A stretch of DNA of 64,000 nucleotides from Cellulomonas sp. URHE0023 (GCF_000688475.1 NZ_JIAN01000010.1:1-64000); one strand, 5' to 3'. Positions 1-7,705 are shown, counted from the stretch's first letter. Notes: a model not told the origin generated them from the sequence alone. Numbers and translations: made by a program.

Positions 1-13
1 GAGGAGACCACAC

Positions 14-310
14 ATGGCCACAGGTGAGACCGGGTTCGACGACGTCACGTTCGACCTCATCTCCGTGCAGTACCACTCCCTCAAAGCAGGGCACGACTAC
101 GGCCAGTACGTGCGCGACGCACGCAACGCCGGCAAGGACGACATCGCCACGTTCTTCGAGCAGGTCATGAGCGAGGACTCCCAGCGCGCCCAGCGCTGCC
201 ACGAGTTCCTCTCCGAGCTGACCAAGAACGGGACCTCCGCCACCTCACCGCGCGACGGCGACGGCGCCACGAGCAGCGGCGCCCTGCAGGACGTGGCTTC
301 CGCCGAGTGA
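14..310 (+). CDS. Small ferritin-like/stress-type protein of unknown function
   Basis: 98-residue protein with no family I can name. Residues 8-72 look like two amphipathic helices rich in Glu, His and Asp (YHSLKAGHDY, then FFEQVMSEDSQRAQRCHEFL), which recalls a ferritin-like half-bundle. This is a resemblance only, since no complete EXXH metal set is visible. The last 25 residues are Gly/Ser/Ala-rich and probably disordered. The ATG at 14 follows a GAGGAG Shine-Dalgarno at 1-6, so the start is well supported, but any promoter lies outside the window. A strong hairpin follows directly, making this the last gene of its transcript. Confidence 0.75.
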   Translation: MATGETGFDDVTFDLISVQYHSLKAGHDYGQYVRDARNAGKDDIATFFEQVMSEDSQRAQRCHEFLSELTKNGTSATSPRDGDGATSSGALQDVASAE

Positions 311-316
311 GACCCC

Positions 317-345
317 GGGCGGTGGGCACCCCGTGCCCACCGCCC
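317..345. terminator. Bidirectional terminator hairpin
   Basis: Perfect 13-bp inverted repeat: GGGCGGTGGGCAC at 317-329, loop CCC, complement at 333-345. It lies between two convergent genes (stops at 310 and 373). There is no U-tract, as is usual in high-GC actinobacteria. Confidence 0.75.
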
Positions 346-372
346 CGGCCTGGTCAACTCACGACCAGACCC

Positions 373-1299
373 TCAGCCCGGGCCCGGCCCGGGCCTGGGC
401 CCGGACGGGACCGCTCCGTGCTCGGGCGACCAAGGACGTCGAGGCACGCGGTCGACGTGACCGTTGCGGCGGGCCCAGCGCTTCCACGGGACGTCCTGCG
501 GCCAGTGCAGCACGACCGACCGGACACCGCGGCGCCACCGGACCACGAGCCCGCGCCGTGACAGGAGGGGTCGCCCGGAGATCCCCACCCGCAAGGACCG
601 GTCGTACCGCAGGACCGCGACCCGGCCGAGGTGGTAGCTCAGGTCGATGTCGTCGTGCACGTCCGTCCCCGTGTGCACGTGGTCGCGGACAGCCCGCCAC
701 GCATCCGCACGGAACGCGGTGTTGGACCCGAAGAGCGCGGCGTGCCCCAGGGTCACCCACATGACCGCGAAGTACAGCCGCATGTAGAGGACGGCGCCGC
801 ACCAGGACAAGGCCACGGGCACGTCGTAGAACCGACCAGGCCCGCTCACAGCCCCCACCTCGTCGTGCTCGACGAACGTGCGGCCGATCCGCTGGAGCCA
901 GTCCGGAGGCAGCACGCTGTCGGCGTCGCACCGGGCGATGATCTGGCCGCTCGCCGCGTCGTACCCGGCTGCCGCCGCGTGACCGATGCCGCGCCGCTGC
1001 TCCTGGATCAGGACGGCGCCGTACGCGGCAGCCACCTCGGCCGTGCGGTCGGAGCTGCCGTTGTCGACGACGACCACCTCGCTTGCCGAGACGTTCTGCT
1101 CAGTGAGCGACTGCAGGCACCTCTGCAGCATGGTGGCGTCGTCGAGGACCGGGATGACGACCGAGATGGTGAGACTCCCGGCGGCGGGCCCCGTGCTCCG
1201 GCCGCCCTCGGCGGACGTGCCGGCAGGGGCGCGAAGGCCTCGGCTCGCCCGCACAGGGCGTCCCTCGGCCTCGTCTCGGCGGCTCTCGCTCGCCGGCAC
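373..1299 (-). CDS. Glycosyltransferase family 2
   Basis: 308 residues. After a roughly 42-residue disordered, charged N-terminus comes a GT-A fold: SVVIPVLDD (about 45-53), VVVDNGSSD (nucleotide-sugar binding) and the metal-binding DAD motif in ARCDADSVLPPDW. A hydrophobic segment (ALSWCGAVLYMRLYFAVMW) suggests membrane association. Donor and acceptor cannot be told; hopanoid, carotenoid or surface-glycan transferases are possible. The GTG at 1299 starts 20 bp after the Hsp20 stop on the same strand, so the two may be cotranscribed. The extreme C-terminus is a Pro/Gly/Arg run encoded by a CCCGGGCC-rich segment. An internal start further in is possible. Confidence 0.8.
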   Translation of the reverse strand: MPASESRRDEAEGRPVRASRGLRAPAGTSAEGGRSTGPAAGSLTISVVIPVLDDATMLQRCLQSLTEQNVSASEVVVVDNGSSDRTAEVAAAYGAVLIQEQRRGIGHAAAAGYDAASGQIIARCDADSVLPPDWLQRIGRTFVEHDEVGAVSGPGRFYDVPVALSWCGAVLYMRLYFAVMWVTLGHAALFGSNTAFRADAWRAVRDHVHTGTDVHDDIDLSYHLGRVAVLRYDRSLRVGISGRPLLSRRGLVVRWRRGVRSVVLHWPQDVPWKRWARRNGHVDRVPRRPWSPEHGAVPSGPRPGPGPG

Positions 1300-1318
1300 G
1301 CGCCCCTGCCTCAGCCCG

Positions 1319-1759
1319 TCAGGCGTTCGCGTCGGAGCTCGACGCGATCTGCGTGGCGTCGCTTCCGTGCTGCACCTCGATGCGACGCGGCTTGGCCTCC
1401 TCGGCGACCGGGATGCTCAACGTCAGCACACCGTCGGCGTACGTGGCCGAGATCGCGTCGAGCGCGAGCCCGCGACCGACCGTCACCTGTCGGGCATAGG
1501 TCCCGGCCGGGCGCTCCTTGGCGAGCCACTGGACGTCGCCGTCTGTGTGAGACGTCCGCTCGGCCCGGATCGTCAGGCTGCGGTCCTCCACGTTCACGTC
1601 GATCGATCCCGGGTCGACGCCCGGCAGGTCGACGTGCAGCACGTAGTGGTCACCGGCGCGGTACAGGTCCATCGGCATCGTCGCCGAGGTCCGCTCGGCC
1701 GTGAGCAGCTGACCGAAGAGACGGTCGATCTCCTGGAACGGGTCGAATCGCGTAGCCAT
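1319..1759 (-). CDS. Hsp20 / small heat-shock protein (alpha-crystallin domain)
   Basis: 146-residue ATP-independent holdase chaperone. The N-terminus (ATRFDPFQEIDRLFGQLL) is the usual actinobacterial Hsp18/Hsp20 leader. The alpha-crystallin domain spans about 35-130 and contains the typical YVLHVDLPGVDPGSIDV strand pair and the conserved GVLTLSIP element near 120. The ATG at 1759 follows a GGGAGGTGAGG ribosome site. The reading frame stays open further upstream, but that would run through the promoter and operator. The CIRCE-like element at 1849-1875 indicates heat-inducible, HrcA-type repression. A glycosyltransferase follows 20 bp downstream. Confidence 0.93.
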   Translation of the reverse strand: MATRFDPFQEIDRLFGQLLTAERTSATMPMDLYRAGDHYVLHVDLPGVDPGSIDVNVEDRSLTIRAERTSHTDGDVQWLAKERPAGTYARQVTVGRGLALDAISATYADGVLTLSIPVAEEAKPRRIEVQHGSDATQIASSSDANA

Positions 1760-1848
1760 GACCCTCACCTCCCTCGAGTCGGGGCACCGGACCGTCCGGC
1801 CCCCGGGTGCTGTCCGAACCGTGCTCGGACCGGCTACAGGACAGATAT

Positions 1849-1875
1849 TTAGCACTCAGTACCGGAGAGTGCCAG
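1849..1875 (-). promoter_or_regulatory. CIRCE-like HrcA operator overlapping the hsp20 promoter
   Basis: Left arm TTAGCACTC (1849-1857) is identical to the CIRCE consensus. It is followed by exactly 9 nt and then GAGTGCCAG (1867-1875), 7 of 9 matching GAGTGCTAA. On the minus strand a possible -35 (CTGGCA) and -10 (TAAATA) lie within or beside the element, so HrcA binding would block polymerase. It sits about 90 bp upstream of the Hsp20 start. Confidence 0.8.
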
Positions 1876-2019
1876 TGGAGCGGGCAACGAGTTCGGCGCC
1901 TCCCCCATCCGAGCTCACCCAGCCCGAGCGGCCCTGTCGCGCGCGCCCGTGACGGTGCCTACGCTGGCCCCGCCGGTCGAGACGGGGCCGCTGCGGGCGC
2001 AGCGCAAGGGCGTGCACAC

Positions 2020-2859
2020 ATGACCAGCTCCCCCACCGTCCAGGTACCCGACCCGACCGCGGGGCCCGGCCCCCGCCGCGTGCTCGTGACAGGCGCAGAC
2101 TCGGGCATCGGCAAGGCCGTCGCCGTCGCGCTGGCAGACGACGCCGAGCACGTCGCGATCACGTGGCACGAGGACGAGGACGGGGCGCGTCGGACGGCGG
2201 ACGAGGTCGCCTCGCACGGCGCCACAGCGCACGTCCTGCACCTCGACCTCACGGACCCGACGAGCGCACCCGGGGTCGTCGACGACGCGGTCACCGCGAT
2301 GGGCGGGATCGACGCGGTCGTCCTGAACGCCGGAACCGGTACGTCCACCCCCCTGCTCGACCTCACGTGGCAGCAGTGGCGTGACGTGCTCGCCGTCGAC
2401 CTCGACGGGGCGTTCCTGTGCCTGCAGCGCACCGCCCGGCACCTGGTGGACCAGGGCACGGGTGGTCGCATCGTGGCCATCACGAGCGTGCACGAGCACG
2501 CGCCGCGCGTGGGCAGCGCGCCCTACTGCGCGGCCAAGGGTGGGCTCGGGCTCCTCGTGAAGGTCGCCGCCCTGGAGCTCGCCGAGCACGGCATCACGGT
2601 GAACGCCGTGGCGCCCGGCGAGATCGCGACACCCATGACGGGCCAGGAGGACCAGTCGCCCTTCGAGGGCGCGGCGCGGCCGGGTGTGCCCCTGGGGCGT
2701 CCGGGCGACGCGCGCGAGGTCGCCGCCGTGGTGCGGCTCTTGTGCGGTCCCGACGGCGGCTACGTCACCGGCGCGTCGTGGGCCGTCGACGGCGGCATGC
2801 TCACCATGGGCCCGATGGCCGGCTCGCACCTGCAGTCCGACGACTGGCGTCGCCCGTGA
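2020..2859 (+). CDS. SDR-family NAD(P)-dependent oxidoreductase
   Basis: 279-residue classical short-chain dehydrogenase. Visible features are the cofactor glycine motif VTGADSGIGKA (about 17-27), NAG (LNAGTG), the catalytic Ser in ITSVHEH, and YCAAK carrying Tyr and Lys. The C-terminal VTGASWAVDGGM is typical of the FabG-like group. Substrate unknown. The ATG at 2020 begins the first clearly SDR-like sequence; the frame is open further upstream but reads as arginine-rich non-coding sequence. Its TGA overlaps the GTG of recQ, so the two are translationally coupled. Confidence 0.88.
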   Translation: MTSSPTVQVPDPTAGPGPRRVLVTGADSGIGKAVAVALADDAEHVAITWHEDEDGARRTADEVASHGATAHVLHLDLTDPTSAPGVVDDAVTAMGGIDAVVLNAGTGTSTPLLDLTWQQWRDVLAVDLDGAFLCLQRTARHLVDQGTGGRIVAITSVHEHAPRVGSAPYCAAKGGLGLLVKVAALELAEHGITVNAVAPGEIATPMTGQEDQSPFEGAARPGVPLGRPGDAREVAAVVRLLCGPDGGYVTGASWAVDGGMLTMGPMAGSHLQSDDWRRP

Positions 2860-4451
2860 GCACGACGCTCGACGACGCCGCCCGGCGGGTGCTGGGCACC
2901 GGTGAGCGGCTCCGCGACATCCAGTCCGACGCGCTCCGGTCGCTCGGCTCCCACGACACCCTCCTGGTCGCCCGCAGCGGTGCCGGCAAGACCGCGGTCT
3001 ACGCCGTCGCGACGCTGCTGACCGGCCGCCTCACCGTCGTGGTGTCCCCGCTGCTGTCCCTCCAGCGCGACCAGGTCGAGGCGCTGCACCACGCCGGTCT
3101 TCGCACCGCGTCCGTGAGCTCGGCACGCTCGCCCGCCCAGCGCCGCACGGCCCTGGCCGACGCCCGCAGCGGCGCGCTCGACGCCCTGCTGCTGGCGCCC
3201 GAGCAGCTCGTCCGGGCCGAGGTCGTCGAGGCCCTCACCCAGGCGGACGTCGGACTGGTGGTCGTCGACGAGGCCCACTGCGTGAGCGAGTGGGGCCACG
3301 ACTTCCGACCGGACTACCTGGCGATCGCCCAGACGGTCCGGCGTCTGGGGCGACCTCGGGTCCTGGCGATGACCGCGACCGCGTCCCCCAGGGTCCGGGA
3401 GGAGATCGTCGACCGCCTCGGGATGACGGACGCCCGTGTGCTGGTCGGAGACGCAGACCGGCCGAACATCTGGCTCGGCGTGCGCCACTGCGCGACCGCG
3501 GGCGACCGGGACGACCTCGTGGTCCGGACGGTGCTCGACGACCACGGTCCGACGGTCGTCTACGCCCGCACGCGCGGCCACGTGGAGGCCCTCGCGGGCG
3601 CACTGACCGCCGCCGGACGCCGGTCCGACGCCTACCACGCGGGCCTCGGGGCGCGGCAGCGGGCCCAGGCGCAGGACGCCTTCCTCAGCGGCCGCACGGA
3701 TCTGCTGGTCGCCACGAGCGCGTTCGGCATGGGGGTGGACCGCGCGGACATCCGGCTGGTGGTGCACGCGGGCCTCCCGCCCTCGCTCGACTCGTACTAC
3801 CAGGAGGTCGGGCGCGCCGGACGCGACCAGGAGCCCGCACGCGCGGTCGCCGCCGTGCTGCCCGGCGAGGTCGGGCTCAACCGGTTCCTCGTGTCGACGG
3901 CAGGACCGCGACCCGCATCCGTGCGCGCCGTCCTGCGAGCGGTACGGGACGGCGCCCGGGACCGTGCGCAGGTCGCCGCCGCAACCGGGCTCGGCTCGCG
4001 CACGGTCTCCCGGACGATCGGCGCCCTGGTCGAGGTCGGTGCCGTGCAGGACACCGGGCACGGGCTCGTTCCCGGTCCGCTCGACGACACGGAGGCGCTG
4101 AGGTCGCTGCGCGAGCGACGGGACCGCCTGCGCGCCCTGGACGGGTCGCGCGTCGAGATGGTGCAGACCTACGCCGACTCCTCGGACTGCCGCCGCCGGC
4201 TGCTCCTCGAGCTGCTGGGTGAACGACACCCGGACCGGTGCGGCGCCTGTGACAGCTGCGACGCCGGCACGAGCCTCGACGTGGTCGTCTCGCGACTGAT
4301 CGGAGGGCAGCGCGTCGTGCACGCGCAGTGGGGTCCCGGCACGGTCAGCGCCGTGGAGGCGGAACGGGTCACGGTGCTGTTCGAGGACCGGGGGTACGTC
4401 ACGCTCGACACGGAGATCGCCCTGGACTCCGGCCTCCTGGTCCCCGGCTGA
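2856..4451 (+). CDS. recQ: RecQ-family ATP-dependent DNA helicase (short form)
   Basis: 531-residue SF2 3'-5' helicase. Walker A is SGAGKT (about 41-46), motif II is DEAH (138-141) in the RecQ signature DEAHCVSEWGHDF, and motifs V/VI include ATSAFGMGVDRADI and QEVGRAGRD. A RecQ-C zinc site with four cysteines (CRRR... CGACDSC) lies near 445-468. No HRDC domain is present. Instead about 55 residues follow with a small beta-rich segment (WGPGTVSAVEAERVTVLFEDRG) resembling the tail of other actinobacterial RecQ-like proteins. The GTG at 2856 overlaps the preceding SDR stop. Expected role is recombination and stalled-fork repair. Confidence 0.9.
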   Translation: MSTTLDDAARRVLGTGERLRDIQSDALRSLGSHDTLLVARSGAGKTAVYAVATLLTGRLTVVVSPLLSLQRDQVEALHHAGLRTASVSSARSPAQRRTALADARSGALDALLLAPEQLVRAEVVEALTQADVGLVVVDEAHCVSEWGHDFRPDYLAIAQTVRRLGRPRVLAMTATASPRVREEIVDRLGMTDARVLVGDADRPNIWLGVRHCATAGDRDDLVVRTVLDDHGPTVVYARTRGHVEALAGALTAAGRRSDAYHAGLGARQRAQAQDAFLSGRTDLLVATSAFGMGVDRADIRLVVHAGLPPSLDSYYQEVGRAGRDQEPARAVAAVLPGEVGLNRFLVSTAGPRPASVRAVLRAVRDGARDRAQVAAATGLGSRTVSRTIGALVEVGAVQDTGHGLVPGPLDDTEALRSLRERRDRLRALDGSRVEMVQTYADSSDCRRRLLLELLGERHPDRCGACDSCDAGTSLDVVVSRLIGGQRVVHAQWGPGTVSAVEAERVTVLFEDRGYVTLDTEIALDSGLLVPG

Positions 4452-4493
4452 TCGCTGCGCGCGCGCACTGCGGGTGCGGCGGCTTACGGTCGG

Positions 4494-4519
4494 GTGAGCG
4501 CCCAGCAGAGGGCGCTCAC
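4494..4519 (+). repeat. Perfect inverted repeat ahead of the frameshifted SDR
   Basis: GTGAGCGCCC (4494-4503), loop AGCAGA, GGGCGCTCAC (4510-4519): a perfect 10-bp stem ending 21 bp before the next ATG. It could be a terminator for recQ, a dyad operator or a 5' leader hairpin. A -10-like TTACGGT lies just upstream, which favours an operator or leader element. Confidence 0.5.
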
Positions 4520-4540
4520 GGCTCGATCCACGGAGCTGTC

Positions 4541-5339
4541 ATGACCACTTCCACCACCACACGTCCGTTCGCCGTCGTCACCGGAGCCTCCAGCGGGGAT
4601 CGGGCTCGCACTCGCCACGGTGTTCACCGAGAAGGGCTTCGACGTCATCGTCACGGCCGACGACGACGGCGTCCACGAGGTCGCCGCAGAGCTGGGCAAG
4701 GACGGAACCACTGCGCGGGCGGTCCAGGCCGACCTCACCACCCCGGACGGCGTGCAGGACCTCGTCGACGCCGTCCACGGCCACGGCCGACCGGTCGACG
4801 CGCTCGCGCTCAACGCCGGTGTCGGCCAGGGCGGCCCCTTCATCGAGACGCCGCTCGACGGGGATCTCGAGGTCATCGCGTTGGACGTCGTCGCACCCGT
4901 CCGACTGGCGAAGGCCCTGGTGCCGGACATGGTCGGGCACGGCTCCGGGCGCGTCCTGTTCACGGCGTCGACGGCGAGCCTCATGCCTGGGCCGTACTAC
5001 GCGACGTACGCCGCCTCGAAGTCCTTCGTGCTGTCGTTCAGCGAGGCGCTCCGGCATGAGCTCAAGGACACGGGCGTCTCGGTGACCGCGCTCCTTCCCG
5101 GCCCGACCGACACGGCGTTCTTCGAGCGCGCCGACATGACGGACACCCCGGTGGGGCGCGGCCCCAAGGACGCCCCCGTGAAGGTGGCCACCGAGGCGTT
5201 CGACGCGCTGATGGCCGGCAAGGACAAGGTCGAGGTGCACTCGCTCAAGACCCGGTCCCAGACCGCTGCCGCGGCGGTGCTGCCCGACCGCGCCAAGGCC
5301 GCCATGCATGCCGGGTTCACCAAGCCGTCCGACGAATGA
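4541..5339 (+). pseudogene. SDR-family oxidoreductase with a +1 frameshift
   Basis: The first 18 codons from the ATG at 4541 encode a normal SDR start ending VVTGASS. The next bases read AGC-GGGG-ATC, where one G fewer (within 4595-4598) would restore TGASSGIGLALATVF and continue in frame to the stop at 5339. That would give a roughly 265-residue classical SDR with NAG, the Ser of FTASTASL and YAASK (Tyr/Lys). Everything after the shift is intact, so the lesion is recent or a homopolymer sequencing error. A fragment from GTG 4620 could be translated but would lack the Rossmann glycine motif. A ribosome site (GGAG) precedes 4541. Confidence 0.85.
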
Positions 5340-5390
5340 GGCAGGGCCGCGCCTGCGCCACCGCGTGAGGCCGCAGACCCGCTGCCGCAG

Positions 5391-5427
5391 ACCCGCTCGA
5401 GAGCGCACGGCGCGCTCTCGAGCGGGT
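5391..5427. terminator. Bidirectional terminator hairpin
   Basis: Perfect 16-bp stem: ACCCGCTCGAGAGCGC at 5391-5406, loop ACGGC, complement at 5412-5427. It separates convergent genes with stops at 5339 and 5431. Confidence 0.85.
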
Positions 5428-5430
5428 TCC

Positions 5431-5577
5431 TCACGCCTGGATGATCGGTCCGTGGGCGTCCGGGTTGGCCGGGTCCTGCGTCGCGGGCGGCGAGTCCTCG
5501 GGCTCCTTGTCCGGTAGCCCGTCGAGGGCTTCGGGCAGGTCGGGGACGTCCGGCCGGTCGGGGGTGTTCTCGCTCAT
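5431..5577 (-). CDS. Small acidic, Pro/Asp-rich protein
   Basis: 48 residues, about one quarter Asp/Glu and one quarter Pro, with no predicted fold (MSENTPDRPD start, AHGPIIQA end). The ATG at 5577 is preceded by a strong GGAGAGG ribosome site. A second protein of the same style begins at 24615 (MSTNTPPVPDDD), so this may be a small disordered stress-protein family. Function unknown. Confidence 0.6.
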   Translation of the reverse strand: MSENTPDRPDVPDLPEALDGLPDKEPEDSPPATQDPANPDAHGPIIQA

Positions 5578-5662
5578 GTCGACCTCTCCTCTCGTTGTGG
5601 TGCCTGAGGTGCTGGCGCCTGACGACCGCCACGTCGTTCTGGACGGGCGGCGTGTCCTGCGC

Positions 5663-6334
5663 TCAGAGCTGGAGCCGCACGCCCGCCTCTCGGCGGAGCG
5701 CGTCCTGCTGGGCCTCGACGTCGGCGTCCATGGCCGCGGCACCAGCGCCACGACGGAGCACCGGCAGCACGGGCCGCTCGTGGACGTCCTCGAGCTCGAA
5801 CGCCAGCGCGGCGTACAGCGCGAGCGCGGCCAGGCCGATACCGACCCACCCTGCGAGCCGTGTCCAGTCCGCTGAACCCGTGAGCTGCACGACTCCGGTG
5901 CACGCGAACCGCACCGCGCTGAGCGCCATGACGGCGGCGGCGACGAGCTTGCCCGATGCGGAGACCGCCGGCACGAGCATGGCGGCCGCGGCACACACCA
6001 GGAGGATGCCGAGCCCCGGCGAGTGCGCCCCGGGCTGGGCCCGCGACGTCGTCACGCCCACCGCTGCCCAGGTACCCGCCAGCACACCCATCCCGGTCCC
6101 GGCGACCGGGTCGCGGGCGAGGAACCCGATCGCACTCGCCAACAGCTGGACCGGCACCGTGAACACCAGGACGCCGGCGGCGACGACAGCGGCCTGGTCC
6201 GCGGGGACCCAGCCGAGCTGCACGGCCGAGAACCCCGTCGTGGCGACGACCAGCCCGAGGAACCCGAGCGGCAGGGGGGACCCGACGGGCCGCAGCATCA
6301 CCCGGACAGGTGGGGTCTCGGACGGCGTACTCAT
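5663..6334 (-). CDS. GPR1/FUN34/YaaH-type (acetate-uptake-like) membrane protein
   Basis: 223 residues with about six membrane helices. The N-terminal segment PVGSPLPLGFLGLVVATTGFS resembles the NPAPLGL signature of the acetate/succinate uptake family (SatP/GPR1), with the Asn-Pro-Ala part diverged. Further helices follow at roughly 45-70, 80-100, 107-128, 130-150 and 160-180, then a soluble acidic C-terminus. Transport of a small carboxylate is inferred only. It starts 10 bp after the stop of a small membrane protein on the same strand, forming a two-gene operon. Confidence 0.65.
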   Translation of the reverse strand: MSTPSETPPVRVMLRPVGSPLPLGFLGLVVATTGFSAVQLGWVPADQAAVVAAGVLVFTVPVQLLASAIGFLARDPVAGTGMGVLAGTWAAVGVTTSRAQPGAHSPGLGILLVCAAAAMLVPAVSASGKLVAAAVMALSAVRFACTGVVQLTGSADWTRLAGWVGIGLAALALYAALAFELEDVHERPVLPVLRRGAGAAAMDADVEAQQDALRREAGVRLQL

Positions 6335-6344
6335 CGCAGCAGCC

Positions 6345-6533
6345 TCATCGCAGCAGCGACCGGGCCCTGTTCGCGGACGTCTCGACCACGCGCAGGCCAC
6401 GCGACCCGAGGGTGGGCCCGTCCTGGCGACGCTCCGCACGGACGGCGAGCCGACGGGCGATCGTCGCGACGAGAGGGAGAACCAGGACGGCGACGAGGAT
6501 GAGCCGTAGCCGACGAAAGACCAGGAACCACAC
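6345..6533 (-). CDS. Small single-pass membrane protein
   Basis: 62 residues. The GTG start at 6533 sits 6 nt after GGGGAGG. Residues 2-25 form one hydrophobic helix (FLVFRRLRLILVAVLVLPLV), followed by a basic cytoplasmic-type tail. No recognised family. It lies immediately upstream of the YaaH-like gene and is probably cotranscribed with it. The 476 bp between this start and the next gene (6534-7009) hold the plus-strand promoter and leader hairpin described separately; no credible gene was seen there. Confidence 0.55.
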   Translation of the reverse strand: MWFLVFRRLRLILVAVLVLPLVATIARRLAVRAERRQDGPTLGSRGLRVVETSANRARSLLR

Positions 6534-6717
6534 GGTGCCTCCCCGTGATCGGGTGGACCACCGACGCACCCTTCCCGACGTCGTTCTCCATCCTCGGCCC
6601 ACCCAGGGCAGGCCGCACGTCGGACCGTCACCGCTCGACGAGCCGCCCACCGGAGCCGACCACCGCAGCCACCTCCCGAGCCCTGGCCGCCACCGGTCGG
6701 GGCACCTCGCGGTGTCC

Positions 6718-6755
6718 GTTCCAGTGGCGAGCGCGTCCGCCCGGGCTTAGCGTCC
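6718..6755 (+). promoter_or_regulatory. Shared two-block promoter, copy A (stress cluster 1)
   Basis: Block 1 GTTCCAGTGGCG (6718-6729), exactly 14 nt, then block 2 GGCTTAGCGTCC (6744-6755). The same arrangement, with identical 14-nt spacing, is found at 30527 and 32168. Located about 255-290 bp upstream of the first gene of cluster 1. The blocks could be -35/-10 elements of an alternative sigma factor or an activator site plus -10; they do not match the housekeeping, SigB-type or classic ECF consensus. Confidence 0.65.
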
Positions 6756-6791
6756 CGGGATACCGGTCCGGAGCGGGGCCGGGTGACCGCC

Positions 6792-6817
6792 GTCCGGGAC
6801 AGGACGAGTCGCCGGAC
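6792..6817 (+). ncRNA. Conserved leader hairpin, copy A
   Basis: GTCCGG-GAC (6792-6800), 7-nt loop AGGACGA, GTC, bulged G (6811), CCGGAC (6812-6817). The same hairpin with loop AGGA-N3 and the bulged G occurs at 30599 and 32242, each time 37-40 nt after the promoter block. Its place implies it lies in a roughly 200-nt 5' untranslated leader. A second GC hairpin follows in each copy. Confidence 0.55.
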
Positions 6818-7009
6818 ATGAGAGGTGCGCGGCGCTGCGGCCCGCACACCCCGGACGCTGAACCCAGGGCGCCTCGCGCGCCCGACCTCCCCACGGACGG
6901 TCCCGCGGCAGACATTCCAGGCCGCGAGACCTACAACGATCCGTGCTGCGCGCCCCCACGCACTGCCGCACGGATCCCCTCGGATGTATGACACGAGACG
7001 AGGAAGACG

Positions 7010-7705
7010 ATGACTGAGTACACCAGCAGCTACGCGGGAACGTCTGACGGCGGATCCACGACGAACGGCGGGTCCACGAAGACGGACACCGCGAAGGACC
7101 AGGCCAGCCGTCTCAAGGAGTCAGCCACCCAGAGCGGTGGGCAGCTGCTCGAGGACGCCAAGAGCGAGGCGGCAGCCGTCTCGCAGGAGGCGCGCCGCCA
7201 GGTCGGCGACCTCTGGGGCCAGGCACGGTCCGAGCTCTCCGACCAGGCGAGCACGCAGCAGAGCAGGCTCGCGGGCGGACTGACCTCGGTCGGGAGCCAG
7301 CTCACGCAAATGGCCTCGACCCAGCCGGACCACAACGTCGCGACGGACGTCGTGCACGAGGTCGGTCAGCGCATCGACACCCTCGGCCGGTGGCTCGACA
7401 CCCACGGCCCGGACGAGCTCGTCGAGGAGGTCCGCGACTTCGCCCGGCGCCGCCCTGTCACCTTCCTCGCGCTCGCGGCCGGTGCCGGGATCGTGCTCGG
7501 ACGCCTCACCCGCGGCCTCAAGGACGCCCCGGACGACGCCTCCCGGACGCGGCCTGAAGCCGAACGGTTCACCCCGGCGACCACGGCGACCCCCGTGACG
7601 CCCGTGACCACGAACGGCTACGGCTACGTCGCCGAGGAGCGGTCCCCGCTCGCCGACGACCTCACACCGCCGGTGCCGGGTACCGCGGGATGGGACGAGC
7701 GATGA
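7010..7705 (+). CDS. LEA/apolipoprotein-like stress protein with C-terminal membrane anchor
   Basis: 231 residues. Residues 20-110 are Ala/Gln/Ser/Glu-rich amphipathic helix of LEA-like character (RLKESATQSGGQLLEDAKSE), followed by a helical hairpin and a single membrane segment about 147-165 (VTFLALAAGAGIVLGRL), then a Pro/Thr-rich tail. It is a clear paralogue of the gene at 32451: they share QQSRLA-G, LTQMAS, the FARRRP/ LAAGAG-VLGRLTRGLKDA core and the tail layout. First gene of a three-gene operon; its stop overlaps the next start (ATGA). Likely envelope or desiccation stress role, inferred from context. Confidence 0.75.
   Translation: MTEYTSSYAGTSDGGSTTNGGSTKTDTAKDQASRLKESATQSGGQLLEDAKSEAAAVSQEARRQVGDLWGQARSELSDQASTQQSRLAGGLTSVGSQLTQMASTQPDHNVATDVVHEVGQRIDTLGRWLDTHGPDELVEEVRDFARRRPVTFLALAAGAGIVLGRLTRGLKDAPDDASRTRPEAERFTPATTATPVTPVTTNGYGYVAEERSPLADDLTPPVPGTAGWDER

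Noticed and set aside
4504..4509. Hexaloop AGCAGA in the 4494-4519 hairpin as an ANTAR target
   Set aside because: ANTAR targets need two adjacent hairpins with A1 and G4 in each loop; position 4 is A and there is no second hairpin.
6534..7009. Several open frames on both strands between the small membrane gene and cluster 1
   Set aside because: Arg/Pro-rich composition, no ribosome sites, and they overlap the promoter and leader hairpin.
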